Below are positions 54,871 to 64,000 of a stretch of DNA of 64,000 bases, in pieces. Every line of letters begins with the position of its first letter. The stretch's first letter is position 1. Source of the DNA: Capitella teleta (taxonomy: Eukaryota; Annelida; Polychaeta; Capitellidae). Made by a program: the position numbers and the translations under genes. Below the pieces are notes generated by a model. The model was not told where the DNA came from. It saw only the letters and a program-made list of their open reading frames with translations, and made no database searches. The DNA lies in contig KB309928.1 in NCBI GenBank assembly GCA_000328365.1, positions 220,042 through 284,041 of the forward strand, in the 5' to 3' direction.

Positions 54871-55777
54871 TGCGCATGCTCACCCATGCAATGGGACACT
54901 ACTGGGTGAAGCAAGGACTACTTGAGAGGAGAAGGGAGGGCGAGGTGCAGTTGTCCGTACCAGTGATGACGGGCAGGCCGCCTCACTTGTCAACTCAAAG
55001 TACCTCTCTCTGCTCAAGTCATTCTCGCATCGTCCACACAAAACACAGAAAAGTCAATGCACACTTATATTAGGCACCCTCCGCCACAGTTGTTGGCAGG
55101 AAAAGATGCCGAATGGAGCGAGAAATCAGAGGAAATGAGCAGAGATGAGCAGAATCTTCGCCATATTGCGGCAGCAAAACGAGGCACAACAAATACAGCG
55201 CCACCAGTGGACGTCGCCGGAACTACGCCGCTGCAGTCCGCCTCAACGAAGTCTCATCGATTTGAAAGGAATTTAATACCGCGTTAGAGTATGTTTTTGT
55301 GTTTTTGTGTCTCTTTAGCATGTGTAGAATTACCAGGATAATTCTGATCATGTTATATCCGTTGATTGGTATCGAATTCGTATTTCATATGTACTGAGCG
55401 ATAATATGAGAGCTTCGTTATACCTAATGCATGTGAATCATAACGTACTTAACAATCTGTGAGTATATTTGTTCATCTCTGCTTCGAGGACAGTAATGGA
55501 TCACGCTAACTTTCAAGGGTCCTGATCTAAGAGCTCTATAATCATTCAATCTGACCTCACCCAGCGTAAAAACTGGATCTGATCGAAGTGGACTTCAGAG
55601 AAATCCAGCAATCAGAAAACCTTAATAACCTTAACTAAGTAATAGTCAGAATGGTCTAAGCACTTTTAGACTCTAATCTTAAATCTGTTGTGAAACTGCT
55701 AAGCTCTTTATTCATATGTCACTATGTGTGTATCTCAGTGTAACTCAGAATAGTACTGGAACCATTGTCCCAGACTT
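54871..55777. other. Upstream region of Abl
   Basis: The Abl promoter and 5' UTR are expected here on the minus strand, but no clear TATA or initiator is seen. Only short unconserved frames are present. Confidence 0.4.
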
Positions 55778-56740
55778 TAGAGCTGGCCGAAGCTTTGGAT
55801 TCGGCTTCGGAATTTGGCGAATATTGGCCCACCCCCGAAGCTTCTGTGGTTCGGCTCTTGCCAAAGTGAAGCTGAAGAGTGAAAAGAAAAACCCAGCAAA
55901 AAAGGTTAAACAAGCACCCTGCAGTTCTATTGGGACAACAAATATATATTCATGAAGTCTGTCGACTGAATAGTAATGTTACATGTAGAATAAGTATCCA
56001 TCATAATTATGTCACATAATTAGCATATTTCCAAGACATGCATTCCCTGGATGTTTAATAGGGTGCCAATACAGTACTTGTTTGGCGAGTAAAAGAAGTC
56101 AGAATGAATTTCTGGCAGCTATCCAGACAACTGTCTAGGAAATATGTTAATGGTTTCCTTATAAGGATTGTTGTACTATAACCACGCCCCTATGTTGGTC
56201 ACCTGACCATGTATCGGATCCTAATTGGCTTGAGACTTTGTGACCTTTGTGACCTAAGCAGATTCCCCCTTCCCCCCAATTTTATGACATGTATCCCAGG
56301 GCTTGTTCCCAAAATAGAATTAAAATTACTAATTAGCATATTTAAATATTGCTCTGGGAGCTTCAAACTTAAATATCAATACTGTCAAATCTGTCCTCAT
56401 GGCAACTGCTGTGGCGCCAGCAGGGATGCAGGGAGGGATAATACTTTCACGTCATGATCTTCCAACTCTCTCCCAGGATATACTATATTTATAGGCCTGT
56501 ACATGTGCTCACGCAGAATAATTAAGGGGAGAAACCACATAAAAGGTGGAATTAGAGGATTTTTATCTAGGCAAGCATAGTGAGGATGATTAATTAAAGA
56601 AGATGCAAATGATTCGGCTTCGGCTTTGGCTCCGGCGAATAATAGACTTCCGAAACTTTGACTTCGGCGATTCGGCCTTTTTCATGATTTGGCCAGCTCT
56701 ATTCTTAATTCCCAATGATTGAAAGTAGAGCTGGGCGAAA
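55778..56740. repeat. Possible hAT-type MITE ends (TAGAGCTGG motifs)
   Basis: TAGAGCTGGCC begins at 55778 and recurs inverted at 56691-56701; a third, TAGAGCTGGGCGAA, lies near 56725. The TAGAG start fits the loose hAT end consensus. Both ends are next to runs of a GCCGAA-like hexamer, and the interior is AT-rich. No 8-bp target duplication is visible, so this is a tentative call. Confidence 0.3.
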
Positions 56741-56771
56741 AGGGCTTCTACACGGATAACGGATATCCGTG

Positions 56772-57611
56772 TTAAAGGGAGGGAGAACTGGTTATAAATG
56801 GACTTTTTGTCGTTTTTGATGCACCAAAAATGATTCCTATGCCTGGCCCACACAAGGAATATCATCGCTAACGATTTCGCGGGAGATATATTGCTAATTA
56901 GGCGTGACGTCAGGAGCTGTGATGAAACACCGAGTTCCCCATCTTTTGCAATGGGCCTCGTCATATCAGCGTGTCCTGCGACTAAACCCCTGGATAATGT
57001 TTTCTTTTATTTTCGGAAATAGATAGAATAATCATTTTGCTACCAGTCAGGCGTGAAAAAAAAATATTTTTCGCTATTTTTCTTATTTTAACAAGCGATT
57101 TTCTAGGACACCTATCATGGTTTCTCATCCTGAAACAGTAAAAAGGTCAGCCAGAGTGCACCACGCATGCGCTTTCGTTTTGTAAACAACAAAAATGTCC
57201 TTTTAGGGCGAAGATGATCTGCTCTGATTGGCTGAAATCACGAGGGGAACGGGACCAATCATGGCAAGCCCTCAGACTGAGGGCCTTCCCAGGATTTTTT
57301 TCAGGCTTGTGGTGGCACTTCGGAGGCTAAGCGGGACCAAGGGATAACGCGACACAAATCCCACCAAAAATGAATAACAATGAATTTATGCAACTAATAT
57401 TGTACGTCAACTGAGGGCCTCAGTTGACGTTTGCCTCCTATACTTTGTAATGGAAGCCATTCTCCCATAGGCGCAATGCTAACCCCTATATTCGGAATGC
57501 ATTATTTCTTTACACTTGCATCCAGGCATGGTGTTTTTGGCACGGAATGCTATCAATTGGTGCTATGGGTCAATAGAACCTCACTTAAAATTCAGTTCCC
57601 CATCCCTTTAA
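56772..57611. mobile_element. Probable piggyBac-type MITE with TTAA target duplication
   Basis: The left end TTAA then AGGGAGGGAGAACTG (56772-56790) is mirrored by CAGTTCCCCATCCCT then TTAA at the right end (57593-57611), with two mismatches in the 15-bp inverted repeat. TTAA at both borders is the piggyBac hallmark. The 840-bp element has no transposase. Inside is a perfect palindrome with 12-bp arms (57404-57415 and 57419-57430). A piggyBac transposase remnant lies 1.4 kb downstream, but I cannot show that it mobilised this copy. Confidence 0.55.
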
Positions 57612-58963
57612 TACTGTATGTAAATAGTGGTGGACTTTCTTGGCTTTTGAAAGTTCGGAACTTCTCAGTGATGTTTTTCACGAGTGCGTTTATGTCCTTA
57701 ATCGAATTATCGTCTGTGCGCTTTGTTTTCTCAGCAAATAGTTCAATCCAATATCAGTACTTTTTAATTGTATTCCGATGTGCGCTCTCATTGGCTTAAA
57801 CTTGTGCTAAAAAATAAATACGCCTCAGGGCCTTAGCCAATCATGTTTCAGATGACCTGATTAGCCCATAGCATGTCCTCGCGGTTTTAGTCACTACTTG
57901 TAGTAGTTTTTATTTTGCAGGATTAGCTGATCATTTGACAACAAGAAGCCTAAGCATTCATTTTAAACTCTTATTCATTTACTGCTATTTGTTTTTAATT
58001 GACTCTTCACTCAGAAATCAGAATCACTGTTGATGGTCTATATTTAGTTTATGGCATATAGGGAAATCAGTTACATAGTGTCATCTGTTCTTGTGCATAA
58101 GTATTGCTGTTGATAATATTATTGTTATAATTTTAAAAAATGAGTTAAAACCAAAACAATGATCAACAAAACTATGTGCATATAATGCAAACATTTCCCT
58201 GAAGAATATTGATTGAAAGGTCACTAGGACATGTACTCCAATTAATGTTCAGCAATGTTATAATGGCTCATTTGTGGACAATCTATATTCAATCCCTTCA
58301 AAATACCAAACATTTGATGCAAAGATTGTAGTAATATTATGTAAGGGAAGTTTGGAATAAATGATAAGGAAAATGAAGCCTCAAGCCTGACCTATTTCTT
58401 CCTCAGATGCTCTGAGTTTACAAATATTACATAAGGGATCCAGTGAAGTTTTGACTAAATGATGGGAGAAATGAAGTTTTAGGATCGTGACCTAAAACTT
58501 CCTCGGTTTCCTGCTCCATTTGCCTCATATTGTTGGGCGTAATCCCTTTGTGTCTTATTTCTTTGACTTGTGGATATATTATGCACTCAATAAACAAGGC
58601 TATTGTGTTTTCTATAGAAATAGTGGTCGCCGCGTTTCGCATGCTTTTTTGGGATCCTTGAAGGAGTTGGACGCCCCGTAAAAATATCCTAGCTAACAGC
58701 CTGCTTAGACCGATCGTGACTGCGAATGTAGCGAAGATTTCATGTGGCGTGAAAATAATAAACAAGAACTTCAAAATTAGAAAACAATTGATGGGAGCAA
58801 AATCATTGCATGTGATGATGGTGAAATTCAGCAAAACAACCATTTTTACAAAGAGCAACAGAACAAATAGAACATGAAAAGGAACTCTCTACTGCCCAAC
58901 CAGCGGGAGTGTGTGTTTTGTTCATAGAACACTGTACGCAGTCCTTCTTTTGCTTTGGCAGCC
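57612..58963. other. Intergenic, no gene seen
   Basis: AT-rich. The 143-codon minus-strand frame at 58427-58858 is hydrophobic in parts but matches no family I know. It follows the piggyBac remnant on the same strand and might be its decayed C-terminal end. Confidence 0.45.
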
Positions 58964-59560
58964 TCACAAGTTTGTGGCTGCCAATGTTCTTCCTGTTGAT
59001 GGACGGGTCCTCCAGAACTCCACGTCTCTTATGTCCAGCCTTCTCCTGGGTCCTGGCATGTCAATAACAGAGTTACTTTTCTCTTGTCCATCCATACTGT
59101 GGCCAGGAGGTTCCCTTTTTGTCTTCTGACAGTTTCGTTGGCGGTTCTTGGTTGGGTTGGCCGTCTTGATCGCCTGAGGCAGTCTGAGATGCTTCTGCCT
59201 GATGGTGGAGCAGGTGTATGTGCCATTGGCCTCCAGGTGTTCCATCAATGGCACCGAGCTCTCGAAATAGAGGTGGTGGTTCCTGCCATAGAAGGGGTTC
59301 ATCAGGGAATCCACCACTCTGAATCCAAGTCCGTTTGCCGGTTGATCAGGCTGAAAAGACTTTCCTGTGTAGACGTCCATGCTGAGAACGTAGTCATTGG
59401 TGGAGTCCGCCGGCTCCCAAATCTTGATGCCCCACTTCGTTGGCTTTATGGGGAGGTACAGCTTGAAGTTCAACCGGTTTGAAGTTCAATCTTCTCGTAA
59501 CGGGTCTTGGACATGATGCGGCTGATAGCATCCACTCGCAGGAAGTCGTCTTTGCTTTAA
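58964..59560 (-). mobile_element. PiggyBac transposase remnant
   Basis: The frame 58964-59473 contains LPIKPTKWGIKIW, then YVLSMDVYTGKSF, GLGFRVVDSLMNPFYGRNHHLYFES, SVPLMEHLEANGTYTC and an EPPGHSMDGQEKSNSV block, in the order of the piggyBac DDE domain. Further upstream (to about 59560) SRIMSKTRYEKIE fits the preceding segment, in a separate frame. The expected catalytic Asp of the central block is replaced in YFESSVPL. N- and C-terminal parts are missing. Plain DNA transposon, dead. Confidence 0.8.
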
Positions 59561-59732
59561 TGGTAAGAGTATGCGGGAAGATGGTGAATTCCCATGAGAA
59601 TCTGAGAGAGAAATATAGATTTAGATTTTAGAACAATATCATGGAAATGGATATGGAACATTTTTGAGAACAATAATAATAATAATAATCATATAAATAT
59701 AATTATCAGTCTTTACGATTTAAGATGGCCAG

Positions 59733-60453
59733 GTGAGCAATTTTTAGCTCTCCTAAAATGCTATAGGCGAGCAATTTGCTCAGCTAAACACAATTAATCA
59801 AAATTAAGTAACTATTACTAAGTTACCAGTTAGGCCTTTTTTATGTTTGCAACTTTTCTTTGCATTATATCTCAAATCAGTCATTAATGAAATACAGATT
59901 CAAATCACACTGATTTTTGTGAGGATTTTGTGGATATGGAGGTGTTGACATTTGCCTGATCAGGTTGATGACCAGATTCAGATTTAGGATTGGTCAATTT
60001 CTCTAACTCCAGGGCCACTGTATGGGCCAAACCAGTAATGTGACGTGAAAGAGCATGCTTCTTGGTGCCACTTCCAATACCTCAACTTCTTTTACCAGCG
60101 CTAATACTTGCTGCATTAACTTTTAGCGCCGTCGCAAAGCGAAACTGAAACCATTGCTGTGTCACTTCGAGTTTGCATAATTTATTTTCCCTGGGCGCCG
60201 ATCGGACTCGGCCTCTCATGCAAAAAACATTAGCTTCCATATAAGGCGATTGGTAATCTCGATTCGAGGCCGACCGCCTCCGAAGACAAACGCGGGAAAA
60301 ACAAAGTCTTTTAATTAGGACTTGGGCAATCTTCAACACTCGGAGGAGACTCAACATGCGACCTCTCGCGAACGTAAACAAGAGAATATCTTAGCCGAGC
60401 AACTTTTTGCTCGCGTGAATTAATTTTGCGCGAGCAGAGAGCAATTGCTCGCG
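59733..60453. repeat. Fold-back repeat cluster upstream of DHX35
   Basis: Short GAGCAA/TTGCTC inverted repeats occur in pairs at each end: 59733-59750 and 59766-59787 on the left, 60391-60415 and 60431-60453 on the right. The left inner copy, GGCGAGCAATTTGCTCAGCTAA, partly mirrors the right copy, which ends in CCGAGC/TTAGCC. This resembles a MITE with subterminal hairpins. No target duplication identified. It ends about 340 bp before the DHX35 start codon. Confidence 0.35.
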
Positions 60454-60790
60454 TGAAAACGAATAGACTGAATTATATAAATAGCATTGGTATGGTCTGT
60501 CACCTTAAAATGTGCCATTAGTTTTTGAAATTCTGATTTAATTGGATTATTCACTATTTTAAATTTATACATGACTGTATTCTTTGTGCTGGCAATTTGC
60601 ATGGAAAAAAAAATGTCAATTTCGGACTGATCAAATCATCAAATGTTACATTTTATATAAAAAATAAGAATTAAGTGTAAACCATAGAATATTGATGAAT
60701 CTCTACTTATATCAAGTTCTATGCACTTTATGCTATCACTACCTTAATTGCGTTTATATGCATAATTTATCCATGAACTCTTGGCAGGTG
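60454..60790 (+). promoter_or_regulatory. Upstream region of DHX35
   Basis: An AT-rich stretch directly before the DHX35 ATG. The coding frame stays open for 33 codons upstream, but that part (hydrophobic, Tyr/Leu-rich) does not resemble DHX35. CTTGGCAG just before the ATG could be the acceptor of an intron in the 5' UTR. Confidence 0.35.
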
Positions 60791-62899
60791 ATGTCCAGGC
60801 GAGACCATTCCAGGCAGAAGTTTTGGAAGCCTACAGATGACGGCCCAAAGACAAAGATCGAAGAGGAACGACTGGTGGACGTGACAGAAGCGGACAGCAC
60901 TTCATTCGTCCCTGGAAACCAGACGTCTCTCTCAATTGAGAAACAGCGCCAACAGCTGCCGGTCTTCAAATACAGGACGCATATATTGTACCTACTGGAA
61001 AAGTACAGGACTGTGGTCATCATTGGCGAGACGGGTTGCGGGAAATCAACCCAGATTCCTCAATATCTGTACGAGGCCGGATGGGCTGCAAACGGGAAGG
61101 TCATTGGGGTCACCCAGCCAAGGAGAGTAGCAGCTATCACCGTAGCAACCAGGGTTGCTGAGGAGAGAGCAGCCATTTTGGGTCACTCAGTTGGATACGC
61201 CATCCGTTTCGACGACTGCACTGATGCGGAGAGGACAAGGATTAAGTTTGTGACGGACGGACTTTTGTTGCGTGAGATGATGAAGGACCCCCTGCTGACA
61301 CAGTACAGTGTCATAATGCTAGATGAAGCTCATGAACGCACTCTGTACACAGACATTGTGCTGGGACTGCTGAAGAAAGTGCAGAGGAAGAGAGAAGATT
61401 TGAGGATCATTGTTGCTTCAGCTACGCTGGATGCAGAAAAATTCAGGAAATATTTTGAAACTAACACATCATCTGACCCTGAAGAAGACACAGCGGCAAT
61501 CTTGACTGTCGAAGGTCGCATGTTTCCTGTAGATGTCTTCTACATCAAGGCCCCTGTGCCAAGTTATTTAAAGGCAACGGTAGAAACGGTTATGAAAATA
61601 CATCATACAGAGAGATATGGAGACATCCTGGCATTCCTCACTGGCCAGGATGAAGTGGAACAAGTCGTTTCGCTGCTGATTGAACATGCACGACAACTTC
61701 CTAAAGATGCCCTCAAGATGTTTGTGCTGCCCATGTACGGATCCCTTCCCGGCAGGGAACAGATGAAGGTGTTCGAACGTGTCGGCAAAGGCACACGCAA
61801 GATCGTCATTGCAACAAACATTGCTGAGGCGTCAATTACAATCCCTGGAATTGTCTATGTTATCGATTGTGGTTTTGTGAAAATCAACGCGTACAACCCA
61901 AAAGGAGGCTTTGAGTCTCTGGTGGTCGTCCCTGTGTCACAAGCCTCTGCACAGCAACGCGCAGGACGCGCTGGTAGGATTCGATCAGGAAAAGCGTACC
62001 GTCTCTACACGGAGGACGACTTCCTCAAACTGAAGCCAGGCTCAGTTCCCGAGATGCAGCGTAGCAACATGGCGGCTGTGGTACTGCAGCTGAAAGCACT
62101 CGGCATTGATAATGTGCTCAGGTTCAGCTTCCTCTCTCCTCCGCCTGCACAGAACATGGTGCGTGGATTGGAGTTGCTCTACGCTCTGGGGGCCGTCAAT
62201 GAAACGTGTCACTTGACCGTGCCCCTGGGGATACGCATGGCTGAGTTCCCTCTCTCTCCGATGTTTGCTAAAATGCTCATGGCGTCCAAGGATTTCGGAT
62301 GCTCGGAGGAAGCTGTGACAATTGCAGCTATGATGCAGATTCAGAACGTCTTCCAAACACCTTCGCACAACAAAATCAACGCACTGAAAGCCAAGCGTCT
62401 GTTCTCGGTGGCTGAAGGCGATCACATCACCATGCTCAACACCTTCAACGCTTTCCTCAAGTGGGGCAAGAGTGCGCGTTGGTGCGGCCAAAACTTCCTC
62501 AACTACAAAGGACTCATGCGTGCCATTGAAATCCGCAAGCAGTTGTGCGCCCTGATGAAGCGAGCCAAAGTGAGGCTGGTCTCATGCAACGGTGACATGG
62601 TAGCAATTCAGAAATGCCTCGTGTCCGGTTTCTTTGCCAATGCTGCGCGATTGAATTTCTCTGGAGTTTATCGGACAATCCGCGATGACTACGAATTGCA
62701 CATCCATCCTACGTCTGTGCTGTATGCGGAGAAACCAAAGCAGTTTGTCATCTTCAATGAGATCGTTCACACGACAAAGGAGTTCATGAGGGACGTCACA
62801 GTGGTCGACCAGCGATGGCTCTACGAACTGGCACCGCATTACTATGACTTTGGCACAGAGAACGAAATAGCGGCAAAAAGAGCCAAAATTGACTATTAA
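60791..62899 (+). CDS. DHX35: DEAH-box RNA helicase DHX35, intronless
   Basis: ATP-dependent RNA helicase of the DEAH family; DHX35 is associated with the spliceosome. I start at MSRRDHSRQKFWKP because KFWKP aligns with the N-terminus of human DHX35 (KFWRP). This gives 702 aa against 703 in human. Motifs in order: LSIEKQRQQLPVFKYR (about 45-60), Walker A GETGCGKST (79-87), TQPRRVAA, DEAH (178-181), SAT (210-212), TGQDEVE, QRAGRAGR (389-396), then the ratchet-like region and OB fold with RTIRDDYELHIHPTSVLYAEKP. All catalytic motifs are intact and the frame is uninterrupted. Odd point: the other genes here are finely split by introns, while this one is a single exon, suggesting a functional retrocopy or lineage-wide intron loss. 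Confidence 0.95.
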   Translation: MSRRDHSRQKFWKPTDDGPKTKIEEERLVDVTEADSTSFVPGNQTSLSIEKQRQQLPVFKYRTHILYLLEKYRTVVIIGETGCGKSTQIPQYLYEAGWAANGKVIGVTQPRRVAAITVATRVAEERAAILGHSVGYAIRFDDCTDAERTRIKFVTDGLLLREMMKDPLLTQYSVIMLDEAHERTLYTDIVLGLLKKVQRKREDLRIIVASATLDAEKFRKYFETNTSSDPEEDTAAILTVEGRMFPVDVFYIKAPVPSYLKATVETVMKIHHTERYGDILAFLTGQDEVEQVVSLLIEHARQLPKDALKMFVLPMYGSLPGREQMKVFERVGKGTRKIVIATNIAEASITIPGIVYVIDCGFVKINAYNPKGGFESLVVVPVSQASAQQRAGRAGRIRSGKAYRLYTEDDFLKLKPGSVPEMQRSNMAAVVLQLKALGIDNVLRFSFLSPPPAQNMVRGLELLYALGAVNETCHLTVPLGIRMAEFPLSPMFAKMLMASKDFGCSEEAVTIAAMMQIQNVFQTPSHNKINALKAKRLFSVAEGDHITMLNTFNAFLKWGKSARWCGQNFLNYKGLMRAIEIRKQLCALMKRAKVRLVSCNGDMVAIQKCLVSGFFANAARLNFSGVYRTIRDDYELHIHPTSVLYAEKPKQFVIFNEIVHTTKEFMRDVTVVDQRWLYELAPHYYDFGTENEIAAKRAKIDY

Positions 62900-64000
62900 G
62901 ATGTGTTCATTCAATTAATAATGATTACAGATTTCTTATTCTGCATTCGTGTCTATTGTTTATTTAGTATTTATCCAAGTATGACAGTGCTCTCGGTCTA
63001 TCAGCAGTTGCATAATTGTATTACTTGCATAATTAAAAGTTTTCTTATCGAGAAATCATCTGCATGTTATGCCATGTATAGTAAAAACCCGGGAATCATA
63101 GAGGTGGGCGCTGTGTTTGTTGGGCTGCCTCAGTACTGCAGCCTCGATCCCCTAGCTGTGAAGCATTGTTGGGCAATCATCCTGAAATAGCACTTACGTT
63201 ATCATTTTGATTTCGTACAAGTCATGAATTCGATAGTTGGGGTTAACTGAAGGACGGTCATTTCTGCTGAGATTTTTGTATAAATCCTGCGTTCCAGTCG
63301 GTCACTAGTGGAATCTTGGAAATGGATGGCAGCGTTGCTGGAAGTTCACAACGCACTTATGTTTCATAACGCATCAGTCATAAGGTGTGCTTAGGCTAAG
63401 AACAGTGAATACATGTATGCTACATGTACTGTTGTACATGGAACATGCACTATGACAATGCAAATTAAGCGATATTTTTAAGTTTGTGATGCGTTAATGT
63501 AAACAATATGCTCTTACTAGTAAAGTAATTAAGTTTGAGATAATGGCATCACATGCATGCATGTAATCTCATTGAGCATTTTGAATGCAATATGAATAAG
63601 AACTCTTGCTCCTCTTCACTGACAACAATCACTACACGAAGGCCTTTGAAAGCACCCGCAATAATGGAAGACCTTCACACAGTAAATAACATGAACATGT
63701 ATATTGTATAATTAATGATTGGCGAGGATAAGCCGGTCCAGATAGAGTTATTCAAATAAGTTCAGCAAGGCAAAGGAGTCCGTTATGGCTGCATTACATG
63801 TATCACCGGTTCTATTTATACACGTAAGTATCGGAGAATACTGGTGCATAAGATAAGAGAGGAATTCTTAAAATGAACCAACATTGGAAGAAAGGTCATC
63901 TGGAACCTGCGCTGTGCAAACCAAGCAATGGTGGTCGGCATCCAGGGTCTTGATCATATGGCGGAAACTCTGGGAGCGTGAAGAATAATGTGATGATGGT
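62900..64000. other. DHX35 3' flank, intergenic
   Basis: No further gene seen. A variant polyadenylation signal ATTAAA lies at 63032-63037, about 135 nt after the stop; no canonical AATAAA was found. GCGTTATGA is present in inverse at 63364-63372. Confidence 0.45.

Noticed and set aside
60692-60790. Upstream 33-codon extension of DHX35
   Set aside because: The residues do not resemble DHX35, and starting at 60791 gives 702 aa, matching the family length.

Overview
The window comes from an intron-rich invertebrate animal genome. The evidence is a metazoan Abl tyrosine kinase whose N-terminus resembles the fly form, relaxin-family (RXFP/Lgr3-type) receptors, spliceosomal introns with a minimum size near 46-57 bp, a DHX35 helicase, and remnants of mariner, hAT and piggyBac transposons. 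I cannot name the phylum. Two runs of exactly 50 N (2657-2706 and 27695-27744) are assembly placeholders, so this is a draft scaffold.

Layout. 1-5.6 kb is gene-poor, with a GC-rich diverged repeat pair. 5.6-15.7 kb (+) is relaxin-receptor-like gene A: 18 exons reconstructed here, encoding signal peptide, LDLa module, LRR cap, ten LRR exons, 7TM domain and Ser-rich tail. 15.7-17.6 kb is a spacer. 17.6-33.5 kb (-) is gene B, an inverted copy of A, in which exons 2-10 appear twice on either side of the second N gap. 33.5-39.3 kb is intergenic, with a decayed hAT transposase at about 34.9-36.4 kb. 39.3-54.9 kb (-) is Abl, reconstructed in 10 coding exons from a myristoylation-type first exon to the F-actin-binding domain. 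An intronless 586-codon ORF sits inside its second intron on the same strand. 55-60.8 kb holds transposon debris: possible hAT-like ends, a probable TTAA-flanked piggyBac-type MITE, a piggyBac transposase remnant and a fold-back cluster. 60.8-62.9 kb (+) is an intronless DHX35 DEAH-box helicase ORF of 702 aa, followed by intergenic sequence.

Most notable points. (1) A and B show mosaic identity. Exon 1 with its promoter, exons 2-14 with their introns, and exons 15-18 are almost identical, while intron 1, intron 14 and the flanks are strongly diverged; the breaks around intron 14 and after the stop codon fall at coding-exon edges. This suggests two old paralogues homogenised by gene conversion between inverted arms. 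(2) Gene B contains a second exon 2-10 cassette that cannot be spliced in series in frame; it is either an assembly duplication or a pair of mutually exclusive ectodomains. (3) Abl exon 8 lacks about 65 bp that both family alignment and intron phase require. (4) The nested ORF has a good donor in phase with Abl exon 3. (5) The 9-mer GCGTTATGA occurs at least seven times, three of them clustered beside Abl exon 2.

I see no operon-like relationship between the receptor genes, Abl and DHX35. No rRNA, tRNA or CRISPR array was recognised.
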